Positions 17,990 to 26,348 of a DNA stretch of 64,000 nucleotides are shown in pieces (position 1 is the first letter of the stretch; each line of letters starts with the position of its first letter). The DNA is taken from positions 3,458-67,457 of the forward strand of contig JAEZCT010000048.1 in the NCBI GenBank assembly GCA_023433405.1, written 5' to 3'. The notes below the pieces were generated by a model, which did no database searches, had not been told where the DNA came from, and was given only the letters and a program-made list of their open reading frames with translations. Source of the stretch: Bacillota bacterium. Lineage in GTDB: Bacteria > Bacillota > Clostridia > Oscillospirales > Ruminococcaceae. Made by a program: the position numbers and the translations under genes.

Positions 17990-20900
17990 TTATTCCACAT
18001 CGTAAAGCTTCGAGAGCTTGAGCAGATGTGCATACTTTTCCGTAGCGGTCTTATCCGCGTTCTCGAACAGCCTATCGGCACGCTCGGGGAATGCGCGGGT
18101 AAGGGAGGTATAACGAACCTCGCTGCGGATAAAGTCCTGATAGCTTGTGGTAGGAGCCTTGCTGTCGAGCTGGAAGGGGTTCTTGCCCGCTTCCTTCAGG
18201 CGGGGATCAAAGCGGAACAGGTGCCAGTAACCGGCAGCCACCGCGTTCTTAATCTCGGTCTGGCTCATGCCCATGCCGCCGCGGATACCGTGGTTGATAC
18301 AGGGCGCATACGCAATGATGATGGAGGGGCCGTTGTAGCTCTCGGCCTCGTTAAAGGCCTTAAGGCACTGGTTGTAATCGGCGCCCATACCAATCTGGGC
18401 AACGTATACATAGCCATAGCTCATAGCAATCGCGGCAAGATCCTTCTTCTTCACCTCTTTACCGGAGTACGCGAACTGAGCAACCGCGCCGGTGGGGGTG
18501 GCCTTAGAGGACTGGCCGCCGGTGTTGGAGTACACCTCGGTATCGAATACAAGGATGTTTACATCCTCGTTCTGCGCAATGACGTGGTCAAGACCGCCAA
18601 AGCCGATGTCGTAAGCCCAGCCGTCGCCGCCCAGAATCCAAATGGATTTCTTGGCAAGGAACTCCTTGTCGCGCAGGATGGAATGCGCCGCGTTGGAGTT
18701 ATCCTTTTCAAGGGCCGCAATCAGCTTATCGGAGGCAACGCCGTTTTCAACAGTGCTGTTAATGGTGGCAAGGTACGCGTCGGCGGCTGCCTTCAGGTCA
18801 CCCGAGGCGGAGGCGGCAAGCGACTCTACCTGAACAATGACACGGGCGCGCAGCTGCTTTTGAGCAAGGTACATACCAAAGCCGTACTCGGCGTTATCCT
18901 CAAACAGGGAGTTCGCCCAAGCCGGACCAAAGCCGCGCTTGTTTACGGTGTAGGGAGTGGAGGGAGCCGAACCGCCCCAGATGGAAGAACAGCCTGTGGC
19001 GTTTGCGATATACATCTTGTCGCCAAACAGCTGGGTGGCGAGCTTTGCGTAAGGGGTCTCGCCGCAGCCCGCACATGCGCCGGAGAATTCGAGTAAGGGC
19101 TGCTTAATCTGGCTGCCCTTAACGGTGGTGGGCTTAAATTTGGCAAGCGCCTCTTCCTTCTCAGGCAGCTCGAACGCATAATCGAACACAGCCTGCTGGT
19201 CGCGCTGGGTGTCGATGGGCTTCATAACAAGGGCCTTGTTGCCGCCCTTGCCGGGGCAGACATTGGCGCAGGAGCCGCAGCCTGTGCAGTCGAGCACAGA
19301 GATTTGAATGCCAAACTTCATGCCGGGCAGGCCGGTAGCGTCCGCAAGCTTGGTGCCGGCGGGAGCGGCGGCTGCCTCATCGGCGGTCATATAGAAGGGG
19401 CGGTTTACCGCGTGGGGGCAAACATAGGCGCAGAAGGTACACTGAATGCAGTTTTCGGGAACCCACTCGGGTACATCCACTGCAATGCCACGCTTCTCAT
19501 AGGCCGAGCTGCCTTGGGGGAAGGTGCCGTCCGCCATATCCACAAAGGTGGAAACAGGCAGCCTGTCTCCCTGCTGCTTGTTCACGGGAATCTCAATCTC
19601 GTTTACAAACTTAACAAGGTCGGCACGCTTGCCGGTAGCCGCATGGGGGGCCTTGGTCTCGGTGGCGTTCGCCCACTCGGCGGGAACCTTAACCTCAACG
19701 ATGCCGTTTACACCGGCGTCGATGGCGGCATGGTTCATGGCAACAATCTTCTCGCCCTTCTTGCCGTAGGAGGCGGTAGCCGCATCCTTCATATACTTTA
19801 CGGCCTCGTCAATCGGAATGATGCTTGCAAGCTTAAAGAACGCGGACTGTAAAACGGTGTTGATGCGTCCGCCAAGCCCGATTTCTCTACCAATTTTTAC
19901 GCCGTCAATGGTGTAGAACTTAATTTTATTCTTTGCAATATACTGCTTATCCTTCGCGGGCAGGTACTCCTCAAGCTCCTTGGCATCCCACTGGGTGTTT
20001 AAGAGGTAGGTGCCGCCGGGCTTAATGTCCTCTACCATGTCATAATGACCCACATAAGCGGGGTTATGGCAGGCAACGAAATCCGCCTTGTTGATGAGGT
20101 AGGTGGAGCGGATGGGAGCCTTACCAAAACGCAGGTGCGAGATGGTTACGCCGCCCGACTTTTTAGAGTCATAGGCAAAGTAGGCCTGTGCGTACATGTC
20201 GGTGTGGTCACCGATAATCTTGATGGAGTTTTTGTTGGCGCCCACGGTGCCGTCGGAACCAAGACCCCAGAACTTGCAGCTTGTGGTACCCAGGGGGGTG
20301 GTATCGGGGTTCTCGGTAATAGGCAGGGAAAGGTGGGTGACATCATCCACTATGCCGACGGTGAACTGCTTCTTTTCCTTATTGTTGTAAACCGCGATAA
20401 TCTGGGCAGGGGTGGTGTCCTTCGAGCCAAGACCGTAGCGGCCGGAGAATACGGGCAGGGAAGCAAACTGAGTGTCCTTGAGCGCGGCAACGACATCCAG
20501 ATACAGCGGCTCGCCCAGAGCGCCGGGCTCCTTGGTGCGGTCAAGTACGGTAAGCTGCTTGACGCTTGCGGGGATGACCTTAACCAGATGCTCAATGGAG
20601 AAGGGACGATACAGACGGACGATAATCAGGCCGTATTTGCCGCCCTTGGCGTTGAGGTAATCGATAGTCTCGGTAATGGTTTCGCAGACCGAGCCCATGG
20701 CAATGATGACATGCTCGGCATCGGGTGCGCCATAGTAGTTAAACAGCTTATAATCGGTGCCGATCTTGCTGTTTACAAGGTTTAGGTACTCCTCGGTCAA
20801 AGCGGGTACCGCGTTGTAGTAGGAGTTTGAGGCCTCTCTTGCCTGGAAGAAGATATCGGGGTTCTGTGCGGTGCCGCGCAGAACGGGATGCTCGGGGTTG

Positions 20901-21523
20901 AGGGCGCGGCGGCGGAATGCGTCAATGGCCTCAAAGTCTGCCATGGAGGCAAGCTCCTCGTCGCTCCAAACATTGATCTTCTGCAGCTCGTGAGAGGTTC
21001 TAAAGCCGTCAAAGAAGTTGACAAACGGAACGCGGCCCTTAATGGCGGTGAGGTGCGCGACGGGGGTCAGATCCATAACCTCCTGCACACTGCTTGCGCA
21101 CAGCATAGCAAAGCCGGTCTGGCGGCATGCATATACGTCGGAATGGTCGCCAAAAATAGAAAGCGCGTGCGAAGCAAGCGCGCGTGCCGATACGTTAAGA
21201 ACGCAGGGCAGCAATTCGCCTGCAATCTTGTACATATTCGGTATCATCAAAAGCAGACCCTGAGAAGCGGTAAATGTGGTGGTAAGAGCACCGGCTGCCA
21301 GAGAACCGTGTACAGTTCCTGCCGCACCGCCCTCAGACTGCATCTCGGCAACCTTCACTTCGGTGCCAAAGATGTTTTTACGTCCGTCGGCCGCCCATTT
21401 GTCGGTGACCTCCGCCATAACGGATGAAGGCGTAATCGGGTAGATTGCGGCTACATCGGTAAAGGCGTAGGAGACATGCGCGGCGGCGGTGTTGCCGTCC
21501 ATTGTTTTCATTTTTCTAGCCAT
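17990..21523 (-). CDS. nifJ: Pyruvate:ferredoxin (flavodoxin) oxidoreductase, single chain
   Basis: This cytoplasmic enzyme oxidises pyruvate with CoA to acetyl-CoA and CO2 and reduces ferredoxin; it is central to anaerobic energy metabolism. The 1177 residues are full length. The N-terminal domain has the start VSYAFTDVAAIYPITPSSVM. Two [4Fe-4S] motifs follow, CIQCTFCAYVCPHAV and CTGCGSCANVCPG. The additional cluster and TPP domain begins CAGCGETPYAKLATQ and contains GGDGWAYDIGFGGLDHV. ATG 21523 is chosen over an upstream extension because AGGAGGAT (21533-21540) lies nine bases away and homologues start near this Met. Four 14-bp direct repeats lie above its promoter. Confidence 0.97.
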   Translation of the reverse strand: MARKMKTMDGNTAAAHVSYAFTDVAAIYPITPSSVMAEVTDKWAADGRKNIFGTEVKVAEMQSEGGAAGTVHGSLAAGALTTTFTASQGLLLMIPNMYKIAGELLPCVLNVSARALASHALSIFGDHSDVYACRQTGFAMLCASSVQEVMDLTPVAHLTAIKGRVPFVNFFDGFRTSHELQKINVWSDEELASMADFEAIDAFRRRALNPEHPVLRGTAQNPDIFFQAREASNSYYNAVPALTEEYLNLVNSKIGTDYKLFNYYGAPDAEHVIIAMGSVCETITETIDYLNAKGGKYGLIIVRLYRPFSIEHLVKVIPASVKQLTVLDRTKEPGALGEPLYLDVVAALKDTQFASLPVFSGRYGLGSKDTTPAQIIAVYNNKEKKQFTVGIVDDVTHLSLPITENPDTTPLGTTSCKFWGLGSDGTVGANKNSIKIIGDHTDMYAQAYFAYDSKKSGGVTISHLRFGKAPIRSTYLINKADFVACHNPAYVGHYDMVEDIKPGGTYLLNTQWDAKELEEYLPAKDKQYIAKNKIKFYTIDGVKIGREIGLGGRINTVLQSAFFKLASIIPIDEAVKYMKDAATASYGKKGEKIVAMNHAAIDAGVNGIVEVKVPAEWANATETKAPHAATGKRADLVKFVNEIEIPVNKQQGDRLPVSTFVDMADGTFPQGSSAYEKRGIAVDVPEWVPENCIQCTFCAYVCPHAVNRPFYMTADEAAAAPAGTKLADATGLPGMKFGIQISVLDCTGCGSCANVCPGKGGNKALVMKPIDTQRDQQAVFDYAFELPEKEEALAKFKPTTVKGSQIKQPLLEFSGACAGCGETPYAKLATQLFGDKMYIANATGCSSIWGGSAPSTPYTVNKRGFGPAWANSLFEDNAEYGFGMYLAQKQLRARVIVQVESLAASASGDLKAAADAYLATINSTVENGVASDKLIAALEKDNSNAAHSILRDKEFLAKKSIWILGGDGWAYDIGFGGLDHVIAQNEDVNILVFDTEVYSNTGGQSSKATPTGAVAQFAYSGKEVKKKDLAAIAMSYGYVYVAQIGMGADYNQCLKAFNEAESYNGPSIIIAYAPCINHGIRGGMGMSQTEIKNAVAAGYWHLFRFDPRLKEAGKNPFQLDSKAPTTSYQDFIRSEVRYTSLTRAFPERADRLFENADKTATEKYAHLLKLSKLYDVE

Positions 21524-21623
21524 GTTTCTTATATCCTCCTTATTGGTATATGAATGAAAGGGGAAAACAGCGATTTGGAAGCCGTCTGCCGCATAAGCGT
21601 ACTCCACTTAAGCATACCACTGT

Positions 21624-21652
21624 ATTATACTGCGAAAAAATGCGCACTTTAT
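21624..21652 (-). promoter_or_regulatory. Probable nifJ promoter
   Basis: On the minus strand a perfect -10 TATAAT (21624-21629) is followed about 95 bases later by the nifJ start. Seventeen bases upstream of it is only a weak -35 (TATAAA, 21647-21652), which fits a promoter that needs an activator. The four direct repeats start directly above the -35. Confidence 0.5.
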
Positions 21653-21655
21653 AAT

Positions 21656-21707
21656 TACGGCGGTAAAAATACTGCGGTATCAATACGGCGGTATTAATGC
21701 TGCGGCA
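21656..21707. repeat. Four 14-bp-spaced direct repeats upstream of nifJ
   Basis: TACGGCGGTA (21656), TACTGCGGTA (21670), TACGGCGGTA (21684) and TGCTGCGGCA (21698) recur with an exact 14-base period, separated by short A/T-rich spacers. They lie immediately upstream of the nifJ -35 region, a position typical of an activator-binding array. No known regulator site was recognised. Confidence 0.7.
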
Positions 21708-22178
21708 TCTCCGCTTTCACAAGCAAGTAAGCAAAGTACTGACTGTCTTGGCGAGCGAGTATCATGGTTATAACTAAGCAAATAAGCTGTAAGGGCAGCT
21801 CTGAAAGTCCCTTACATTCCCTCGCTTACGAGCAAAAAAGGCTAAACTGTATGTTGCCCTACAATTTGCTGCAAGCAGGGCGCAACAACACCCGCCCGCA
21901 CCGTTGCGGACGTGCAAAACACTGCCCCCGAATACCCGCTGTTTCTCGCAAACAAGAACGCACCGGCAGCCGGAAGGAGATATTTTCATATTGAATTATA
22001 CCGTTTTTGCTAGCTAAAGTAAAGACTATCGGCACATTAATATTTTAAAAATAGTTAATTCCATGACAAACATCCGCCGCTACAGGGCTGTAGGGGGCGT
22101 AAGGGATGGCAGGTTAGGCATAATCGCCTGTGCGGGGCTTTTTTGACCCGATAAACGCAACGACGGAGTAAGGCGCAT
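21708..22178. other. Intergenic stretch without a supported gene
   Basis: Between the direct repeats above nifJ and the promoter of the CBS-domain gene, no open frame has a ribosome site or a recognisable protein. Around 22100-22145 a GC-rich segment with GCAGG facing CCTGTGC and a following CTTTTTT looks like a weak terminator on the plus strand, but no gene is seen ahead of it. A small RNA cannot be excluded. Confidence 0.4.
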
Positions 22179-22207
22179 TTGACAGGTACCGGTAAAATGG
22201 GTATATT
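22179..22207 (+). promoter_or_regulatory. Sigma-70-type promoter of the CorC/CNNM-like gene
   Basis: TTGACA (22179-22184), a 17-base spacer and TATATT (22202-22207) form a near-consensus vegetative promoter. It leaves a leader of about 170 bases before the ATG at 22386. The leader contains complementary segments GTTATACA and TGTATAGGAAC enclosing GCC..GGC, so it could be structured. Confidence 0.75.
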
Positions 22208-22385
22208 ATAATAAAATAGCCGGTTATACAGTTCCCGCCTGAAAGCAAGGCTTGTATAGGAACTTGCTTTACCGCGGGTTTACCGCTGTTTTTTGGGGTT
22301 GGCAGCCGCCGCCCCGCACCGAAAGAGGGAGGGCTTTGCCCCTACCCATCGAACACTTTTACAAGAAGAAGGAGTATTTTTCAAC

Positions 22386-23744
22386 ATGGACCCTGACGGT
22401 ATATTGTATATCGCCCTGCTGCTGATACTGATACTGACCAACGCGTTCTTTGCCGGCAGCGAAATCGCCATCATTCAGGTCAACGACAACCGCGTGCAAA
22501 AACTTGCCGAGGAGGGCAACAAAAAGGCCCGCCAGCTGCTTAAGCTGGTATCGGAGCCCAGCACCTTCCTTGCCACAATCCAAATTGGCGTAACCATCTC
22601 GGGCTTTTTGGCCTCTGCGGTTGCCGCCGACAGCTTTGCAGAGCCGCTAACCATCGCGCTCTCCTCGTTTTTGCCGCTGCCGGCGTCGGTAATAAAGTTT
22701 ATTACGGTTATCTTGGTGACGGTTATCCTATCCTATTTCTCGCTGGTCTTCGGCGAGCTGGTTCCCAAGCGCATCGCGCTGCAAAACCCCGAGAAGTTTG
22801 CCTTTTCGGTCGTTGGCGCGCTTACCATGCTTTATAAGGTAACCCGTCCCTTCGTTTGGCTTTTGTCGCGCTCCACCAACGGCGTCGTGCGCCTTTTTGG
22901 CATCGACCCCAACCATGAGCCCGACCGGGTAACCGAAGAGGAGATTCGTATGCTGGTGGATGTGGGCAACGAAAAGGGCGTGATTGAGGAGAGCCAGAAG
23001 GAGATGATTAACAACATCTTCGAGCTTGACGATATTACCGCCGCCGAGATTATGACCCACCGCACCGACATCCAGGGCGTAGACGTTACCGATTCCATCG
23101 CCGACGTCGTCAGCCTTGCCATATCCGAGGGCTACTCGCGCATTCCGGTGTATGAGGACGACCTTGACAACATTCTGGGCGTATTGTATGTAAAAGACCT
23201 GCTCTGCCTGGTGGGCTGTAAGAACAGCGAGGAGTTTACCCTGCGTGACTTTATCCGCCCCGCGCTGTTTGTCCCCGAGAGCAACCATGCCAAGGAGCTG
23301 TTTAAGGAGTTTCAGGATAAAAAGATACAGTTTGCCGTGGTGATAGACGAGTACGGCGGCACCAGCGGCGTAATTACCATGGAGGACCTGCTCGAGGCCA
23401 TCGTGGGCAATATACAGGACGAGTACGACAATGAGGAAGAGGATATTCGCCGGGTGGACGATACCACCTTTACGGTGGACGGTGCCACCAACATCGAGGA
23501 GCTTTCCGATATCCTGGATGTGGCGCTGCCGGACGACGGCGACTACGAGACCATCGCGGGTCTGATCATCGACATCCTTGGGCGGATTCCCGGTGAGGAC
23601 GAGCGCCCGAGCGTGATTGTCAACAACGTGGAGTTTACGGTGCTTAAGGTGGAGGATCGTCGCGTTGCCAGCGTAAAGGTCGTAAAGCTGCCCCCGCCCG
23701 TGACCGATGACGAAGAGGAAGAAGCCAAAAAGGACAGGGATTAG
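22386..23744 (+). CDS. CNNM/CorC-type membrane protein with CBS pair (hemolysin C family)
   Basis: The 452-residue protein belongs to the family often linked to magnesium or cobalt homeostasis. A CNNM (DUF21) membrane domain spans about residues 1-190, including NAFFAGSEIAIIQVNDNRVQ and FGELVPKRIALQNPEKFA. A CBS pair follows, with AAEIMTHRTDIQGVD and YSRIPVYEDDLDNILGVLY. A C-terminal CorC/HlyC transporter-associated domain starts near FTVDGATNIEELSDILD. ATG 22386 has GAAGGAG 12 bases upstream. It is transcribed alone, with a strong promoter and a terminator. The transported ion cannot be told from sequence. Confidence 0.9.
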   Translation: MDPDGILYIALLLILILTNAFFAGSEIAIIQVNDNRVQKLAEEGNKKARQLLKLVSEPSTFLATIQIGVTISGFLASAVAADSFAEPLTIALSSFLPLPASVIKFITVILVTVILSYFSLVFGELVPKRIALQNPEKFAFSVVGALTMLYKVTRPFVWLLSRSTNGVVRLFGIDPNHEPDRVTEEEIRMLVDVGNEKGVIEESQKEMINNIFELDDITAAEIMTHRTDIQGVDVTDSIADVVSLAISEGYSRIPVYEDDLDNILGVLYVKDLLCLVGCKNSEEFTLRDFIRPALFVPESNHAKELFKEFQDKKIQFAVVIDEYGGTSGVITMEDLLEAIVGNIQDEYDNEEEDIRRVDDTTFTVDGATNIEELSDILDVALPDDGDYETIAGLIIDILGRIPGEDERPSVIVNNVEFTVLKVEDRRVASVKVVKLPPPVTDDEEEEAKKDRD

Positions 23745-23764
23745 TACTTAATCTCAATATGTAA

Positions 23765-23795
23765 GGGCAGGCGCGCCGTTGCGCCTGCCCTTTTC
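23765..23795 (+). terminator. Terminator after the CorC/CNNM-like gene
   Basis: GGGCAGGCGC (23765-23774) and GCGCCTGCCC (23781-23790) form a perfect 10-pair stem followed by TTTT, 20 bases past the stop codon. Confidence 0.85.
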
Positions 23796-23865
23796 CGCAG
23801 CCGGGATGGCGAAGGTCTTTTGCAAAAAAATCTTACGCCAACAGCCGTTTACCGTTCGGCCTTTG

Positions 23866-24057
23866 CTATTTTGCCAATGAGGAAACATCATCCACAAAGT
23901 CGGATACTGCCCGAACCGCCATCCCAATGTTCTTTTTTATTTTTCCTCTGCGGAACATTCTTCTCATTTGTTTACCGCCGCCGAGCATATAAGCTCCCGC
24001 GCCCAGCGCCGCAGCCACCATGACACCGGTGGCAATTCCAGACATAGTAGATTTCAT
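23866..24057 (-). CDS. Small membrane protein of unknown function
   Basis: A 63-residue protein has one N-terminal hydrophobic, Gly/Ala-rich segment (about residues 6-27), then a very basic stretch QMRRMFRRGKIKK, then an amphipathic tail DFVDDVSSLAK. The layout resembles small YtxH-like proteins, but no family was recognised. GAAAGGATG stands just upstream of the ATG at 24057; an internal ATG three codons on is also possible. It is monocistronic and converges with the CorC/CNNM-like gene. Confidence 0.55.
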   Translation of the reverse strand: MKSTMSGIATGVMVAAALGAGAYMLGGGKQMRRMFRRGKIKKNIGMAVRAVSDFVDDVSSLAK

Positions 24058-24632
24058 AGTACTATTTCATCCTTTCAAAAAAACTGCGAATGCACTCTTT
24101 GAGAACCTTCTCCCGCACGATTGCGCGGAAACCTGGGCTATATCTTAAGCAGGTGACCATCTGCAAGAATATTGTTACCGTTTGTAACGAACTTTATCGA
24201 AAGCAAATAATAACTTCACGCCCAGTTGCGACCAACTTATAAATTTACGTTTTGAACATATACTATTAAGTTCACGCTCATTTTTTTAGTTTAAATTTTA
24301 AATTCAATAAAACGCCAATTGCCGAGGGGCTTGTTTTCCTATTCTAATTGTCAAGCGACCAGCGCTTTGATATACTTGTTGCTGTGAAAACCATATAAAT
24401 GCAGCGAGAGCTATTGCACCGCAAGCGGTTTTGAAACCGGAGAAAATAATGGCTATACTGTATGTAGTGCCAATATTCCATTAGCCGTGTACTACGCATA
24501 TTCCACAAACGTATTGAAGAAAACACGGGGCTGATTGAAAGTGGTGTTACGGTGCCGCATACGGTAATGACAGCATAGGGGGTTTTAGTCACCCTGCCTG
24601 TTGCCGCCTAATAAGGAAAGGGATGTACTTTC
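24058..24632. other. AT-rich intergenic region with a possible decayed coding remnant
   Basis: This 575-base spacer has no intact gene. GTTACCGTTTGTAAC (about 24176-24190) is a short palindrome. From about 24497 to 24577 one plus-strand frame reads like a protein end (RIFHKRIEENTGLIESG, then VTVPHTVMTA and a stop), but upstream it is broken by stops and has no start. That stretch may be a gene fragment. Confidence 0.4.
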
Positions 24633-25505
24633 ATGGGAACCGATATGCAAACCGGACCCAAGCGGGTCGCCGCGATTCACGATTTATCCGGTGTGGGCAG
24701 GTGCTCGCTCTCCGTCGTTATGCCGGTTTTATCGGCCATCGGCGTGCAGGTATGCCCCATACCCACCGCCATCCTGTCCGCGCATACGGGGGGATTCGGC
24801 GAGGTGGCATTTTTTGACCTCACCGACTTTTTAAACCAAAGCCTTGCGCACTACAAAAGGGTGGGGACACGGTTTGATTGTGTTTACAGCGGCTTTTTGG
24901 GCTCGGAGCACCAGATAGACAGCTGCCTTGATTACTTTACAACCTACAAGGATGCCTTAGCGGTCGTCGATCCCGTCATGGGTGACCACGGCAAGCCCTA
25001 CAAAACCTACACGCCCGCCATGCGCGCGCGGATGGTGGAGCTTGTGCGTGTCGCCGATATCATCACCCCCAACCTCACCGAGAGCGCGATGTTGCTGGGT
25101 ATGGATTTTCCCGCTTCGCTGACGCATTCGGAGGCGAAAAGTATGCTTGCGCGCCTGAGTGAAAAAGGGCCGAAGCAGGTGGTGATTACCGGGGTGGCGA
25201 TGGCGACGGGAGAGATGGCAAACCTTGGGTATGACCGGGAGCGCGGCGCGTACTGGACTGTGAAATGCAGCTATGTACCCGTTAACTATCCCGGCACCGG
25301 GGATATCTTCGCAAGCGTTTTAACCGGCTCCCTCTTAACCGGAGACAGCCTGCCCATGGCGATGCACCGCGCCACTAAATATGTGGAGCTTACCATCAAC
25401 ACCACCTTTGGCTTTGGTACCGAGCCGCGGGAGGGCATTATGCTTGAGAAAACTTTGCCATGGCTCGCCCAGCGGCAGATAGCGGCGGATTATAAGCCGC
25501 TGTAG
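24633..25505 (+). CDS. pdxK: Pyridoxal/pyridoxamine kinase (ribokinase superfamily)
   Basis: The enzyme is predicted to phosphorylate B6 vitamers in the cytoplasm for PLP salvage. The 290 residues match the PdxK/PdxY type: the start VAAIHDLSGVGRCSLSVVMP, then PTAILSAHTGGFG, the region VVDPVMGDHGKPY, and the catalytic anion-hole motif NYPGTGDIFASVLTGSLL with the catalytic Asp in GTGD. AAGGAAAGGG is 11 bases before ATG 24633. The next gene on the same strand encodes an ECF substrate-binding protein, so the pair may import and trap vitamin B6. A hydroxymethylpyrimidine kinase role is a weaker alternative. Confidence 0.85.
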   Translation: MGTDMQTGPKRVAAIHDLSGVGRCSLSVVMPVLSAIGVQVCPIPTAILSAHTGGFGEVAFFDLTDFLNQSLAHYKRVGTRFDCVYSGFLGSEHQIDSCLDYFTTYKDALAVVDPVMGDHGKPYKTYTPAMRARMVELVRVADIITPNLTESAMLLGMDFPASLTHSEAKSMLARLSEKGPKQVVITGVAMATGEMANLGYDRERGAYWTVKCSYVPVNYPGTGDIFASVLTGSLLTGDSLPMAMHRATKYVELTINTTFGFGTEPREGIMLEKTLPWLAQRQIAADYKPL

Positions 25506-25587
25506 CCAACGCGGCTCTTGTTTTTGTAAAGGCTTAAAGGCGGCTTGCACAGAAACGTTATGTATTTATGAAAGGGTGCGGTGAGTA

Positions 25588-26175
25588 ATGTCTCAGCAGA
25601 AAAAAGCTAATCAGTTAAACGTGTATGTTATTGTTGCAATTGGTCTTTTGGCGGCGCTGGTTTTTGCGGCCTCCTACCTGCGCATTAAAATTTGGACCCC
25701 CTTTGGCGACAATACGGCCTTGCATCTTGGCAATGTGATGTGCCTGCTGGCGGGTCTTTTGCTTGGCGGCGTATATGGCGGGCTTGCCGCAGGCTTTGGC
25801 TCCTTCTTTTTTGATCTTGTTGACCCTGTATACATCTCCAGCGCCCCATACACGCTGGTATTTAAGTTCCTGCTTGCGTTTGTGTGCGGCGCAATTGCCC
25901 ACGCGGCGGGCAAACGAGGGGAAAAAACCGGGGTAAACGTTGTTGCCGCAATCGCGGGTTCACTTACCTATGTGGTACTGTACCTGACCAAAAGCTTTGT
26001 GTTTAACATCTGGTTTGACCGCACCACCGTCGAGGTTGCTTGGGCAAATGTCGCGATTAAGGGCGCAACCTCTCTCGCCAATGCCGTCATAGCCTGTGTG
26101 GTTGCAATACCCCTTGCCTTCGCGCTGCGCAAGGCCATTGCGCGCACCTCTATTTATAAAAAGCTGATTGGCTAG
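25588..26175 (+). CDS. ECF transporter S component, possibly for vitamin B6
   Basis: This is a substrate-binding membrane subunit of an energy-coupling-factor transporter. The 195 residues form about six helices, starting at NVYVIVAIGLLAALVFAASY and with the typical Gly-rich segment LLAGLLLGGVYGGLAAGFGS and FFDLVDP. No ATPase or T component is nearby, so it would use a shared ECF module encoded elsewhere. The adjacent pyridoxal kinase suggests a B6 vitamer as substrate; thiamine precursors are the main alternative. A palindromic repeat starts 13 bases after its stop. Confidence 0.8.
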   Translation: MSQQKKANQLNVYVIVAIGLLAALVFAASYLRIKIWTPFGDNTALHLGNVMCLLAGLLLGGVYGGLAAGFGSFFFDLVDPVYISSAPYTLVFKFLLAFVCGAIAHAAGKRGEKTGVNVVAAIAGSLTYVVLYLTKSFVFNIWFDRTTVEVAWANVAIKGATSLANAVIACVVAIPLAFALRKAIARTSIYKKLIG

Positions 26176-26187
26176 GGGTGCTTGTAA

Positions 26188-26287
26188 TACTAATCCCCTC
26201 AAAAAGAGTCGATAAAAATCCGCGTGAAAACCCATAAACTAAAGCTTTTCACTTGATTTTTATACTCTTTTGAATCGAATATTAGTA
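26188..26287 (-). repeat. Palindromic ~100-bp repeat, copy 4 (subfamily A, reverse orientation)
   Basis: This is a full-length copy, read on the minus strand as TACTAATATTCG...GGGGATTAGTA, with the arms and loop of the copy at 15501-15600. It starts 13 bases after the ECF gene stop and is followed at once by a bidirectional terminator. Confidence 0.9.
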
Positions 26288-26294
26288 TAACCCT

Positions 26295-26333
26295 AAAAAA
26301 ACCGGGACGCGTCGGCGCGTCCCGGTTTTTTTG
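26295..26333. terminator. Bidirectional terminator between the ECF gene and the second GGDEF gene
   Basis: ACCGGGACGCG (26301-26311) pairs perfectly with CGCGTCCCGGT (26316-26326), with A and T runs outside the stem. It serves the convergent genes on each side. Confidence 0.9.
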
Positions 26334-26348
26334 GCGCTATAGTAACTG

